From Haliea sp. (GTDB taxonomy: Bacteria; Pseudomonadota; Gammaproteobacteria; Pseudomonadales; Halieaceae): DNA of 64,000 bases. Where the stretch lies: contig JADJAL010000014.1 of the NCBI GenBank assembly GCA_016704305.1, positions 1 to 64,000 on the forward strand, read 5' to 3'. The translations under genes and the position numbers were made by a program. Of the stretch, positions 1 to 8,730 are shown piece by piece. Numbering within the stretch: position 1 is the first letter of the stretch; each line of letters begins with the position of its first letter. The notes below the pieces were generated by a model. The model worked only from the letters and a program-made list of their open reading frames with translations. It searched no databases and was not told the origin of the DNA.

Positions 1-999
1 GGGTGTGATTGACCCGAAACCGGTATCCAGCGCGATGGTGAGTATCGGCAGATTGGCCTCGGCAGGATCGCCCAGCCTCGCGGCGGCCTCCTGCAGCCGG
101 AACTTGTTCAGGTACTGCCGAAAGTTCCGAAAGCCCAGGTGCTGGTTGATCAGGCGCCGCAACAGATGCTCAGGGATTCGAAGTTCCGTGGCCAGCAGCC
201 CGATGCTCAGGTCATGGCGGCGATAGCCGTGGTTCTCGTGCATGAAACGATCGAGTTGTTCAAGCCACGCCTGTTCGCTGTGCGCCAGGCCCCTGGATAG
301 CGCTGCCGCCTCAGTGACCACCGGGCGGTACGTGGCAAAACAGGCTCGCCGGGTTCTGGCCGATCAGGAACCATACCGCGATGATCAAAACACAGCGGCC
401 ATCGAGCCGCTGTGCAACGTCTCCAACACCGGAGGGCTGCGCGGTTGCCGAGGTCAGTTCCACGACCAGCACCGCGAGGATATAGCCTGCCGTAAAGATG
501 AGTAACAGTCCGCGCAGAAGCGCCGCGAGGCGACCAGATCATCGCTCACGACCTGATCAGCGCGAACATCGCCAGCGCCAGAAAGCCAAGGCGCAGCGCA
601 TGGGGATGTAATGAACATCAGATCCGCGCGAAACTGTCGCTGTCACGTTGGAAGAACAGGGAAGCTGCCCATCGAAACCAGCATAAAAAAGTGATCGCAA
701 GACCGGCGGCAACAGGAAAGCGTCGGCGGTGCATTTGCTCGTTAAACAGCGCGTCACAAAATAACCAGAACACAGGCGGCACCAATAGAGCGAGCACCAC
801 AGCGGGATAATACAGCCGAGGCGATTTCGAACAGCAGTGGCAACAGCACGTAAGCCATCAGGCCGAGGCAAAGCATCGCAAACCATAAGCCTGCCGCGAG
901 TGCCCGATACTGGTAGACGGACCGGATAAACAACAGCAACAGACACGCTGTGCTGATTCCGCGCAGCAGATGCCTGTATGACGTCAGATTCATATCCAT
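1..999 (-). pseudogene. AraC-family regulator with N-terminal membrane domain, frameshifted and cut by window edge
   Basis: The minus strand at 1-300 encodes an AraC-type C-terminal DNA-binding domain, including LGFRNFRQYLNKFRLQEAA and ending ALDTGFGSITP at the window edge. Upstream, up to an ATG at 999, lie several hydrophobic segments (for example AYVLLPLLFEI, VVLALLVPPVFWLF and LLLIFTAGYILAVLVV), which fits AraC regulators with a multi-helix membrane sensor. No single frame stays open: at least two shifts, near 835 and 600-540, separate the pieces, and a further one probably precedes the DNA-binding domain. It may be a true pseudogene or a gene with sequencing indels. The ligand is unknown. 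Confidence 0.7.
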
Positions 1000-1195
1000 T
1001 GCACAGATCCGGTGATGATGTTTTCAGTCTCGCAGGAAACCTGCGGCGTCGCTACCCATACCAGGGGGACTGGGGGTAGCCTAGGTGCCAGTGCTGGCCT
1101 TGAGAATGCTGTCGTATCGTGTCAACCGATCAGTCGCTGCCTCACTTATCAGGAATGTACCGGTGCATTCCCGGCACTGGCCAGGAGATAGTCAC
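1000..1195. other. Divergent intergenic region between the AraC-like gene and the ECF sigma operon
   Basis: This 196-base gap separates divergent genes and should hold both promoters. I see no strong -35/-10 pair. A purine-rich AGGAGA at about 1182-1187 is the likely ribosome binding site of the sigma factor ATG at 1196. Confidence 0.4.
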
Positions 1196-1811
1196 ATGCC
1201 CCGCAGCTTTTTTGCGTGTTCGGCAAACAACCACCGTAATGACGGCCCGCGCGTGAGTGCCGATGCCGCCGCACCGCAGTCGCTCGATGGCTTCCTCGCC
1301 AGCGTCGAACGACGCGCCCTGCGCATGGCGCAACTCGGCACGCGTGATGCCGACGAGGCGATGGACTGCGTGCAGGACGCCATGCTGCAACTCGCGCGCC
1401 ACTACGCCGGACGCGACCCCGCCGAATGGCCGCCGCTGTTCTATCGAATACTGGACAACCGCCTGCGCAAGTGGCGCTTCAAACAGGTGTTGCGGGGACG
1501 CTGGCTGGGAACGCGCGAGCGGACGTTCAACGACAAGGCTGGCGACCCGCTTGATGCACTGCCAGGCGCGGAGGCGGATCGCCCCGACACCGCGCTCAAC
1601 AGCGCGACAACCCTGCACCTGGTGCGCCGCGCACTCGAAAAACTGCCAGGCCGCCAACGCCAGGCTTTTCTGCTGCGCCACTGGCAGGGCCTTTCCACCA
1701 TCGACACCGCAGCTGCGATGGGCTGTACCGAGGGCAGCGTGAAGACGCACCTCTCCCCGCGCCTGCGCCAGCCTGCAAATCCAGCTGCAACAACAGGGCC
1801 TCACACCATGA
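1196..1811 (+). CDS. ECF-type RNA polymerase sigma factor (frameshift near its end)
   Basis: About 204 residues. Region sigma-2 spans residues 33-100 (DEAMDCVQDAMLQLARHY and LFYRILDNRLRKWRF), and sigma-4 spans about 143-190 (LEKLPGRQRQAFLLRHWQG, then an HTH with AAAMGCTEGSVKTHLS). The start at 1196 is preceded by AGGAGA; an in-frame upstream ATG at 1085 lacks support. As given, the frame shifts at about 1758-1775 and the reading runs straight into the next gene, making an artificial fusion. In the corrected frame the protein ends LQIQLQQQGLTP with a TGA overlapping the next ATG (ATGA at 1808-1811). It heads an operon with DUF3619 and DUF3106 genes, the usual arrangement for this sigma group. 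Confidence 0.85.
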
Positions 1812-2170
1812 ACGAATCCCCGGAAGACCCCACCGCCAGAAAAGTTGTTGCAGCGCTGCGCGACTGGGAGAACGACGTTGATGCCACCCAGCGTGCGCGT
1901 CTCGCCGCCGCCCGGAGGCTCGCGCTGGCATCGAGCGCACCCGCGCGCCGTGCGTGGACGACCTGGAGCGGTGCAGTGGCGGCACTCCTGTTGCTGGCGC
2001 TCGGGATGCACTTCTGGCCGCAGGCGACTACCACGCCCGAGGCCGCGGTGCTGCAGGCCACCCTCGAAGCCAGCCAATTTGACGCCGTCGAAGTGCAGGA
2101 GGCCGAGTTGCTGCTGGACGAGGACCTCGATCTCTACCTGTGGCTGATTGGCGATGCGAAAGCGACATGA
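1808..2170 (+). CDS. DUF3619-type single-pass membrane protein (candidate anti-sigma partner)
   Basis: 120 residues: a charged N-terminal cytoplasmic part (TARKVVAALRDWENDVD), one predicted transmembrane helix at about 59-76 (AVAALLLLALGMHF), and an acidic C-terminal tail (EVQEAELLLDEDLDLY). This layout matches the DUF3619 proteins encoded after ECF sigma factors. A role in holding the sigma factor at the membrane is an inference from position and topology. The start codon overlaps the sigma factor stop, and the stop (TGA 2168-2170) overlaps an ATG at 2167, showing translational coupling. Confidence 0.75.
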   Translation: MNESPEDPTARKVVAALRDWENDVDATQRARLAAARRLALASSAPARRAWTTWSGAVAALLLLALGMHFWPQATTTPEAAVLQATLEASQFDAVEVQEAELLLDEDLDLYLWLIGDAKAT

Positions 2171-2241
2171 CGCCGCTTGAGCATCACGACCACGCCCTAT
2201 TGCCCCTGTTGCGACGCGCTGAACGCGCCCTGGAGAACGCC

Positions 2242-2789
2242 ATGAAACTACCCTTACGATGCGCAAGAAGTACTCTGTTCATACTCCAGTTTATTGCTCG
2301 CGACCCAGATCGCCCATGCTCAACAGTGGGACGAACTGACCAGCGCGCAACAGGACAATTCTGGCCCCGCTGCAGTCGCAATGGGAAACACTGCCCGCCG
2401 AGCGTAAGGCGCGACTGCTAAAGGCGTCCGAGCGTTACCAAACCCTGACGCCCCAGCAGCAGGAGCAAGTGCGCGAACGCGTGCAACGATGGAAAAGCCT
2501 GCCAGCCGAAGAACGCGAGCGCATCAAGGCGCGCCTGCAAAAATGGCGGAGCCTGCCCGATGCGCAACGCGAGCAGTTAAAGCAGCGCTACCACGCGCTC
2601 ACACCCGAACAAAAAACTCAGCTTATGGCGCGCCGCGAGGAGATGCGCAGTCTCCCGCCGGAGGAGCGTGAGGCTATTCGCAAGCGCTTCAAAGCCGCCC
2701 GCAGCCTGCCGCCCGAACAGCGCGAGGCGATCCGCGCCTGCGCCGAGGGTAAATCGATCGAAGAGGCAGCGGATTGCCTGCCGCCGTAG
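2242..2789 (+). CDS. DUF3106 secreted helical repeat protein (two frameshifts)
   Basis: The C-terminal part is a run of short repeats of the type RWKSLPAEERERIKARLQ / KWRSLPDAQREQLKQRY / EEMRSLPPEEREAIRKRF, diagnostic of DUF3106. The N-terminus reads as a signal peptide (MKLPLRCARSTLFI, then SSLLLATQIAHA), but the frame changes once inside it (about 2285) and again near 2353, before ILAPLQSQWETLPAERKARL. Start chosen at 2242 after GGAGA; an ATG at 2167 overlaps the DUF3619 stop but would precede the signal peptide with a polar extension. Third gene of the ECF operon; family function is unknown. Confidence 0.7.
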
Positions 2790-2922
2790 CCCCGGGTTGC
2801 GGGCTGTTGCACCAATCTGTCGGTATCCAACGATCAAACCCGGACACCACCATGAGCCAGGCCTGCTACAAAGCATCGCCGTCGCCCGCAGGCGAATGTG
2901 CGGCCTACCCCGCCACGCCAGC

Positions 2923-3993
2923 ATGCTTGCCCGCGGAATGACCCTCTGCATGCTCCTATGCACGGCCCTCTGCACGACACTGGCCGCGTGTGGCAGCGGT
3001 TCGAACGGGACGACGGCAGTCTCGCCACCGACCGTGGCGCCCCCGCAGGAGCCCGAGCTCTACCAGGGCGACAGCTTTGTCCCTGAACTGGCCAGCAGCA
3101 ACAACGGCACCTGCCATCGCTTCACCGACCCCACGCGCGGCAATCGCGCGCTGAGCGTGCAGCTTCGCATTCCCAGCGATGCCCCCGGCGCTCGTCCGGT
3201 CATCGTGTTTTCCCATGGCGGAGGCCCCCGCAGCGAGTGCAGCTTCGGCAACGCGCAGTGGGGTGACGCGCTGGCAAGCGCGGGCTATGTGGTGATCCAC
3301 ATCGCCCACAGCATCAATGCCGCCGATCGGGCGATGGCCTGCAGTGCCGTGGGTGTACCCAACTGCTCGGAGGTAATGGCGATGCTCTACCTGCGCCCCG
3401 GCGATGTCAGTGCTGTCATCTCGCAAATTCCGGCTATCGCCACCCGGTTCGACTTGTCAGAGCGCATCGATGCGAGTCGCCTCGGTGTCGCAGGCCATTC
3501 CTTCGGGGCCTATACCGTGATGACGGCAGTGGGTGCGAAAGTCGACCTGGGCACGCTCAAGGGCAAGTCTTTTGCGGACTCACGCATTGTCAGCGCAATG
3601 GCGCTCTCGCCGCAGGGGCCGGGCCGCTTCGGCTTTTACGACAATGGTGGCGACGACCACTCCTGGGCCGCTATCAGCCTGCCCGTACTCACGCAGACCG
3701 GCCTCGGCGACGGTGACCCTATCACCGGCGAAGCCGGCCCGGATCGGCGCGTGCCCTTCGAGAAAATGCCGGTGCCAGACAAGATGGAAGCCTTCCTGAA
3801 TGAACCGCGCGCCACCCATGACACCTTCAACCTGAACAGCGACGCGCCGACCGAGTTCCACGACTGGATCCGCGCCACGGGCATCGCCTGGTTCGACGCC
3901 ACCCTGCAACAGCGTGACACGGCGCGCGCCTGGCTCGCCTCGGACGCGCTGGTGCAGGTGAGTAATGGGTTGGTGGAGGTTCGCCGCAAGTAA
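2923..3993 (+). CDS. Lipoprotein alpha/beta hydrolase (PAF-acetylhydrolase/dienelactone-hydrolase-like)
   Basis: About 356 residues. The N-terminus MLARGMTLCMLLCTALCT leads to LAACGS, a lipobox, so it is probably an outer-membrane or periplasmic lipoprotein. The body holds an oxyanion region (VIVFSHGGGPRSECSF), the nucleophile elbow GVAGHSFGAY, and a late RATHDTF that can supply the catalytic His. This is the fold of secreted carboxylester or lipid hydrolases; substrate unknown. The frame is open further upstream, but only starts at 2896, 2923 or 2938 give a sensible signal sequence; 2923 keeps a basic residue before the hydrophobic core. Intact, unlike many neighbours. Confidence 0.75.
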   Translation: MLARGMTLCMLLCTALCTTLAACGSGSNGTTAVSPPTVAPPQEPELYQGDSFVPELASSNNGTCHRFTDPTRGNRALSVQLRIPSDAPGARPVIVFSHGGGPRSECSFGNAQWGDALASAGYVVIHIAHSINAADRAMACSAVGVPNCSEVMAMLYLRPGDVSAVISQIPAIATRFDLSERIDASRLGVAGHSFGAYTVMTAVGAKVDLGTLKGKSFADSRIVSAMALSPQGPGRFGFYDNGGDDHSWAAISLPVLTQTGLGDGDPITGEAGPDRRVPFEKMPVPDKMEAFLNEPRATHDTFNLNSDAPTEFHDWIRATGIAWFDATLQQRDTARAWLASDALVQVSNGLVEVRRK

Positions 3994-4036
3994 TCGACAC
4001 GCTGAAATGAAGAGGTTTCGCGAGACCGACTACTTG

Positions 4037-4846
4037 TCAAACAGACCCGGAGTTATCCAGCGCCCGCTGCATGCCGTAGCCCGCCATCGCTATCGCAGTT
4101 TCCTTGGCAGGCACCGCAGCAGGCCGACAAGCAACCTGTTGCGAAACCCGGGCGTGAAGTGCGGTTGTTCCCAGATGCGCGAGTGCCTGCTCCGCCACCT
4201 GCGCCGGGCTCATCACGCCTTGCAGCTGCTCGCGATCGATACCCTGCTTGAGCGGCGCCTCCGTGTCGGTGGCGCCAGGCGCCAACAGCAGGATGTCCAC
4301 CCCGTTGCCCTTTACCTCATACCACAATGCCTGCACCAGGCTGTGCAGGAATGCCTTCGAGGCGGCATACGCCCCCGAGAAGGGGAACACCGCATCGCCC
4401 TCTATCGAGCCGGTGAAAATAAACCCGCCACGCCTGTTCGCAACCATCGCCGGCAACAGCGCATGCGCAATGCGCGCCGGCGAGAGGCTGTTGGCGCGAT
4501 ACATCGCCTCCAGCGCGTCTATCCCGACCGACAGATAGGCGCCTTTCATGACGCCATAGCCGGCGTTGCTAATCACCAGCCCGATGTCCAACGGCAACAC
4601 CTGTGTGATCAGTAGATCAACCTGTGCGGGGTCACTCAAATCGCAGGGGATGCAGGTCACCGTGATCCCCTGTTCGCCCTCCAGCGCCTGCTTCAGTGCC
4701 TGCAGCTGCGGTTCGCGCCGCGCGGTGAGCACGAGATTAAAGCCCTTGCGCGCCAACTGCCGGGCAAACTGCTCACCGATGCCAGAGGAGGCGCCGGTCA
4801 CCAGCGCAGTCGCGCCGTAGCGCTGTGTCCACTCGGTACTGCCCAT
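4037..4846 (-). CDS. Short-chain dehydrogenase/reductase (SDR)
   Basis: 269 residues, classical SDR. The cofactor motif TGASSGIG lies at about residue 18, NAG at about 94, the catalytic Ser in FTGSIEGD and Tyr/Lys in YAASK. The Arg after the second strand (TARREPQ) favours NADP(H). Substrate cannot be deduced. It is convergent with the lipoprotein hydrolase (stop codons about 40 bases apart), so the two are not one operon. Complete and unbroken. Confidence 0.85.
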   Translation of the reverse strand: MGSTEWTQRYGATALVTGASSGIGEQFARQLARKGFNLVLTARREPQLQALKQALEGEQGITVTCIPCDLSDPAQVDLLITQVLPLDIGLVISNAGYGVMKGAYLSVGIDALEAMYRANSLSPARIAHALLPAMVANRRGGFIFTGSIEGDAVFPFSGAYAASKAFLHSLVQALWYEVKGNGVDILLLAPGATDTEAPLKQGIDREQLQGVMSPAQVAEQALAHLGTTALHARVSQQVACRPAAVPAKETAIAMAGYGMQRALDNSGSV

Positions 4847-4933
4847 CTCGCATCCTCGCCGTCTGGCATTCAGGATGGGAACAGTCTCACCGCGCCCGGG
4901 CGGGCGTCAAATGTTATCGCCGCCAGCCGCCTG

Positions 4934-4967
4934 AGGCGCCGGGCTCTGCATGAGGGTGATGGCCTGA
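4934..4967 (-). repeat. Partial duplicate of the 3' end of the DUF2459 gene
   Basis: AGGCGCCGGGCTCTGCAT at 4934-4951 plus GGGTGATGGCCTGA at 4954-4967 match 8042-8059 and 8062-8075 exactly, with only the two bases between them differing. On the minus strand both read QAIT-x-MQSPAP. The 4.9 kb copy has no gene body upstream, so it looks like a leftover fragment. The two copies bracket the sulfotransferase genes and the decayed tRNA. Confidence 0.6.
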
Positions 4968-5128
4968 TCATCGCTGCCGTGAAGAGGTGAGAGTGGACGG
5001 TAACCCGACCGCCGTCGTGTCGAGCCATTCGGTGCCAACACTGCTGGATATTGCTGCTTTCCCCGGCGCCGGGATTTCACTAACATCGGAGCCTGGTTAG
5101 CGGGATATTCCCGCGCACCTCCAGCAGG

Positions 5129-5151
5129 CACCCCGAAAGTGCTTCGGGGTG
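5129..5151. terminator. Perfect 9-bp GC-rich hairpin
   Basis: CACCCCGAA (5129-5137) and TTCGGGGTG (5143-5151) are exact reverse complements around a five-base loop. No T-run follows on either side, so it is a weak candidate for intrinsic termination. It may instead be a structured leader for the gene at 5265. Confidence 0.3.
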
Positions 5152-5264
5152 GAACTGCCTCATGCGGACATTTTCGGAACTAACGCACAGTTGGCACCTG
5201 CGGTACGAAAACAGCAATCAAAAAGTGACTAATATAGTGGAGCCAGCTCCAAGGTCGTTATTGA

Positions 5265-6335
5265 ATGAAAAAACTATACTTGCACATAGGCACGGGAAAA
5301 ACGGGATCCTCCGCGCTGCAATCCTGGTTGTCGCTGAATGCCAAGGCGTTGCGTCGGCAAGGCATCGACTATGCCGATCTTGCGCCGGAGGCCAAGCACG
5401 GCGCGATCTCCTCCGGAAACGGTTATCAACTTCTGCATGCATTGCGGGAGAGCATTGAGGAAGCGGAGCGACTGATCAACACTGTGTACTTTTACTCCGA
5501 GAGCAATCACACGGCGATCATCAGCAGCGAGATTCTCCAGGGCATCAACCCCGTTTTCATCCAGCAGATCAGCGATATTTGCGAAAAAAATGATATCGAG
5601 GTGACTATCATCGCCTACGCTCGAAGCATCTATGAAAAGGCCTACTCTGCCTACCTGCAGGAAGTCAAAAGGAATGCGCTTGTCGACCCATTCAGTGAGG
5701 AGAGTGTCGGCACTAATTTCATCAGGAACGTCAACAACCTGAAACGGTACTCCAAGGTGTTTGGTGACCGCTTCCGCGTGCTCAACTATGATGCCGTCAA
5801 GCACGATATATATTCGTCGTTTGCCGCCATTGTCGGTGTCGATACACGCGATCTGCAAACGCCCCAACGAAGAGTCAACAGGAGCTTGACACTGGAGGAG
5901 GCTGAAGTATTTCGAAGGATCAACGCACTGCATGACGGGCGCTTTTCCGGGGCAATATCGGATTTCGTGATCGCGCAAAACCCGGATCTCAAAACTTCGG
6001 TATTGTATGACAAACATGTGGTGGATCGCATCAGGCTCGAGTGCGCCGAGGGGTTGCGCTGGATCAACGAGCAATTTCGGGTAGATCCACCATTGGTGGC
6101 TGATTTTTACTCGGGAGAGGAAAGTAAGAGCGGCGTTACATTGACACGCGAATCCTTTCAAACTGTGTTGCATTGGTCACTCGAGTTCATGCCCCCACAG
6201 TCAAATCATGATGAGTTTTTACGGTTTCTGGCCAATTTTACAGCCTTGCTGGCTGACGTCTCGCCCGATGACGCCCGGTTGCTGCGCGGTAGGGCGGAGG
6301 CACTGGCCAAGAATATGCAGCGGGTACAATCGTAG
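5265..6335 (+). CDS. P-loop sulfotransferase-family protein
   Basis: 356 residues. The N-terminus LHIGTGKTGSSALQ is the PAPS 5'-phosphosulfate-binding loop of sulfotransferases, and AYARSIYEKAYSAYLQE at about 125-141 fits the 3'-phosphate-binding helix with Arg and Ser. Such proteins move sulfate from PAPS to glycans, lipids or small molecules; the acceptor is not predictable. The rest shows no extra domain or membrane segment. It is one of a pair with the gene at 6629, but a decayed tRNA lies between them. Base composition looks less GC-rich than the flanks, consistent with acquisition. Confidence 0.75.
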   Translation: MKKLYLHIGTGKTGSSALQSWLSLNAKALRRQGIDYADLAPEAKHGAISSGNGYQLLHALRESIEEAERLINTVYFYSESNHTAIISSEILQGINPVFIQQISDICEKNDIEVTIIAYARSIYEKAYSAYLQEVKRNALVDPFSEESVGTNFIRNVNNLKRYSKVFGDRFRVLNYDAVKHDIYSSFAAIVGVDTRDLQTPQRRVNRSLTLEEAEVFRRINALHDGRFSGAISDFVIAQNPDLKTSVLYDKHVVDRIRLECAEGLRWINEQFRVDPPLVADFYSGEESKSGVTLTRESFQTVLHWSLEFMPPQSNHDEFLRFLANFTALLADVSPDDARLLRGRAEALAKNMQRVQS

Positions 6336-6628
6336 AATTCCGGTGCAGGATATTGCGATCTATCATGGCATTTGACAGGAGCATGCAGGATCACTAGCGT
6401 ACCTGCCTTACCGCTAATCGTTTTAGGTAAAACATCAATACGATCAATAGATGCAGCGAAATTTGGGGCTATAGCTGAGTTGGGGTAACGCAAGACTGGC
6501 AGTGTTGAGGTCAGCGGCTCGATCCCGCTTGCTCCACCAACTCCCGGTCTCTAACAGGCAGCATCCCTCGAATAGGGATGGCACACCTTCATCAAAATGG
6601 CTTTACTCTGCAGTAAGGATGTAAGGAA
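6336..6628. other. Intergenic region between the two sulfotransferase genes
   Basis: 293 bases holding a degenerate tRNA-Ala (6465-6539) and a small hairpin (CATCCCT / AGGGATG, 6562-6580, five-base loop). It is visibly AT-richer than the flanks. I see no further gene. Confidence 0.5.
6465..6539 (+). tRNA. Degenerate tRNA-Ala (anticodon GGC), probably nonfunctional
   Basis: The stretch starts GGGGCTATAGCTGAG, carries an anticodon loop CTGGCAG (GGC) and ends GCTCCACCA with an encoded CCA, so it aligns over its whole length with bacterial tRNA-Ala(GGC). It is 75 rather than 76 bases: one A is missing from the 3' acceptor strand. The D-stem and anticodon stem also carry mismatches (for example G opposite G in the anticodon stem). 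These are substitutions as well as an indel, so it looks like a decayed copy or the remnant of an integration site rather than a working tRNA. Confidence 0.65.
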
Positions 6629-7957
6629 TTGAAAGCTATCGTTCACATCGGTACCGAAAAAACCGGTACCACCTCCATTCAGGGCTTACTGTACCTGAAT
6701 AGAAAAAAACTCAGAAAGGCTGGTTTTCATTTCCTGCAATGCGCGGGACCAATGAACAGCAGGGCGATCCCCGCCTACTGTCTCGGCGATGATTCGTTCG
6801 ATGACTTTTTCCGGGATAATGGCATCACGACTGCGGAAGCCAAGGAAAAGTTCAGGGCTACGTTCAGGCGGGATTTCGAGCAAGAAATCCGCGAACTCCC
6901 CGACAGCATCCATACCGTGATCATTTCCAGCGAACATCTCCATTCGCGGATCAGGTCAGTCGAGGAGATGGACAAGGTCCATGAATTGCTGACGTCCTCC
7001 TTTGATGAAATAAGGATCATCTGTTACCTGCGGGAACAGGCTGCGACCTGCACCTCGTTCTACTCGACTTATATCAAGACCGGCGGCACGGAATCATTAA
7101 AGAAAGTGCTGAAGCGATGCAAGCCAGGCAACCCATACTTCAACTACGACAGCATGCTTGCAAACTGGGAGCGCTGTTTTGGCATCGAGTCCCTGGACAT
7201 CAATCTCTTTTCCAGCAACCACTTTCTGAACGGCAACCTTCTGGATGATTTTGCCGCCAAGATTGATTCGTCATTGGTCGGGACGCTGGATCAGAATGTG
7301 GATGATGGCAACGAGTCACTGGTGCCCTCTGGACAGGCGCTGGCGAGAACGCTCAATGTCCTGTTCCCCGACGATCCGGATAGGCCGAAAGTAAGAGAGT
7401 TTCGGGAGAAGTGCATGGAATTGGTTGTACAGGCACTCGCCGGGCGTGGACAACAACCTGATTTTGCATCTAAACAAATGATCTGCCAGCTCTTTCAACG
7501 CAGCAACGAAGCAATACGCCTGAAGTTTTTCCCCACAATCGACGTACTCTTTCCTCCACCCGCTGACGTCGCAACACCGGATGCAGCAGTCGACCAGAAC
7601 TTTTTCAGCACGCTGGAATTGATTCTCTCGATGATCCGAAAAAGCGGGATTAGTCTCATGCGCGCCGAGGATTACCCGCTACTCTGGAGCGTGCTAACCA
7701 CCTGTATCGATGATGCAGTGAAGGTGAAGAAAATCGAATCGCTTCAGACGCAGCCAGATGTGATACTGGACGACAAGGACATGCATATGCTGAAGGACAT
7801 CGCGCTGAAAATCGAAGAGGCTTATCCCAATGCGGCCGCGAAACTGATGAACCTGGCAAGTCAGGTGAAGCCCGACTATCCTGCTATCCAAGCCAAGATG
7901 GCGGAATTCCAAGCGAAAGGCTTGCTTCCGTCAAAGCCCGCGGAGAAAAGCAGGTAA
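6629..7957 (+). CDS. P-loop sulfotransferase-family protein (TTG start)
   Basis: 442 residues. VHIGTEKTGTTSIQGLL at the N-terminus is a canonical PAPS-binding loop; YLREQAATCTSFYSTYIKTG at about 135-154 supplies the 3'-phosphate-binding region. The start is a TTG at 6629: an in-frame TAA lies just upstream at 6614, and TAAGGA at 6614-6619 is a well-spaced ribosome binding site. The last 100 residues (DDKDMHMLKDIALKIEEAYP onward) look helical, like a tetratricopeptide-type tail. Same family as the gene at 5265 but too divergent to be a recent duplicate. Acceptor substrate unknown. Confidence 0.75.
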   Translation: MKAIVHIGTEKTGTTSIQGLLYLNRKKLRKAGFHFLQCAGPMNSRAIPAYCLGDDSFDDFFRDNGITTAEAKEKFRATFRRDFEQEIRELPDSIHTVIISSEHLHSRIRSVEEMDKVHELLTSSFDEIRIICYLREQAATCTSFYSTYIKTGGTESLKKVLKRCKPGNPYFNYDSMLANWERCFGIESLDINLFSSNHFLNGNLLDDFAAKIDSSLVGTLDQNVDDGNESLVPSGQALARTLNVLFPDDPDRPKVREFREKCMELVVQALAGRGQQPDFASKQMICQLFQRSNEAIRLKFFPTIDVLFPPPADVATPDAAVDQNFFSTLELILSMIRKSGISLMRAEDYPLLWSVLTTCIDDAVKVKKIESLQTQPDVILDDKDMHMLKDIALKIEEAYPNAAAKLMNLASQVKPDYPAIQAKMAEFQAKGLLPSKPAEKSR

Positions 7958-7978
7958 ATCTAACCTATCGCGGAGCTC

Positions 7979-8725
7979 TCAAAGCTCCGGCCAAAAACGC
8001 CAGTAATGCGCCAGTGCTGGCGTCACGCCACCAGACGCCGCAGGCGCCGGGCTCTGCATCCGGGTGATGGCCTGAGCCTGCTCGAAGATGCTGCGCGACG
8101 TCAGGTTGAACGCACTCTTCGCCGGCAGTCCCGCGCTTTGCAGCGCCTCGCCTGTCCATGTGTTGCAATTGTTGAGGAGGCCATACGCCTTGCTCGACTC
8201 GAAGAACACGCCCGCATTTTCGGTATAGGACCGCAGCGGCACCAGCGCCCCGCCGCTCTCCAGCAGCGACGCATCGATGTAGGCCACCAGTGCGGCAATA
8301 TCCGCTTCACTCACGCGGAGCGGGGTTCGCGTGTCGGCGGGAATCGTGGGCAAGGGGTCGTATTCGTAGCCGATGAACTGCAGTGCGGAATAGTGCGAAA
8401 CGAACAGCGCCCGGGTGGCGGTGCCGGCACTCTTGCTTTTGCCGGTGAAGTAATCGCCATCGCCCCAGCCTACTCGAACCACGCGCGCGCCGCCGAGCTC
8501 GCGCTGCAACGCCGGATCACGCTGCCACGCCTGGCTGTAGCGCCGGAACAGGTCGCCGTCGATCAGTAAACTCGTGTGCCAGTCACGATAAACCACCCAC
8601 AGCGTCGGGTCATGCGGCGCGAAGGACACCGCCGCCGGGTCCGGCAGTGAGTGGCAGGCACTCTGCAACAGCAGCAGGCACGACAACAGCAAGCGGGACA
8701 TGACACGACAGGGCAACCAATACAT
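7979..8725 (-). CDS. DUF2459 lipoprotein
   Basis: 248 residues from the ATG at 8725; an internal ATG at 8701 (MSRLLLSCLLLLQSAC) gives a cleaner signal peptide. LQSAC is a lipobox, so a lipid-anchored envelope protein is expected. VVYRDWHTSLLI, VRVGWGDGDYF and the late NNCNTWTGEALQSAGL are conserved-type segments of DUF2459, whose invariant His and NCNTW residues hint at a peptidase-like or binding site; no activity is established. It lies five bases downstream of the DUF2889 gene on the same strand, suggesting one transcript. Its 3' end is partly duplicated at 4934-4967. Confidence 0.75.
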   Translation of the reverse strand: MYWLPCRVMSRLLLSCLLLLQSACHSLPDPAAVSFAPHDPTLWVVYRDWHTSLLIDGDLFRRYSQAWQRDPALQRELGGARVVRVGWGDGDYFTGKSKSAGTATRALFVSHYSALQFIGYEYDPLPTIPADTRTPLRVSEADIAALVAYIDASLLESGGALVPLRSYTENAGVFFESSKAYGLLNNCNTWTGEALQSAGLPAKSAFNLTSRSIFEQAQAITRMQSPAPAASGGVTPALAHYWRFWPEL

Positions 8726-8730
8726 CCCCG

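Larger units (their letters stand above)
4847..5264. other. Intergenic region with a hairpin and a decayed gene end
   Basis: No convincing gene lies in these 418 bases. A short stretch at 4934-4967 repeats the end of the DUF2459 gene found at 8042-8075. A 15-base palindrome, GCGGGATATTCCCGC, is at 5100-5114, and a perfect 9-bp hairpin is at 5129-5151. The region leads to the sulfotransferase-like gene at 5265. Confidence 0.5.

Noticed and set aside
1142..2266. Long minus-strand open frame (374 codons) over the sigma factor operon
   Set aside because: It mirrors a clearly recognisable sigma factor and DUF3619 gene, and its translation shows no family features.
5129..5151. Definite rho-independent terminator
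   Set aside because: The hairpin is perfect but no T-run follows on either strand; kept only as a low-confidence entry.
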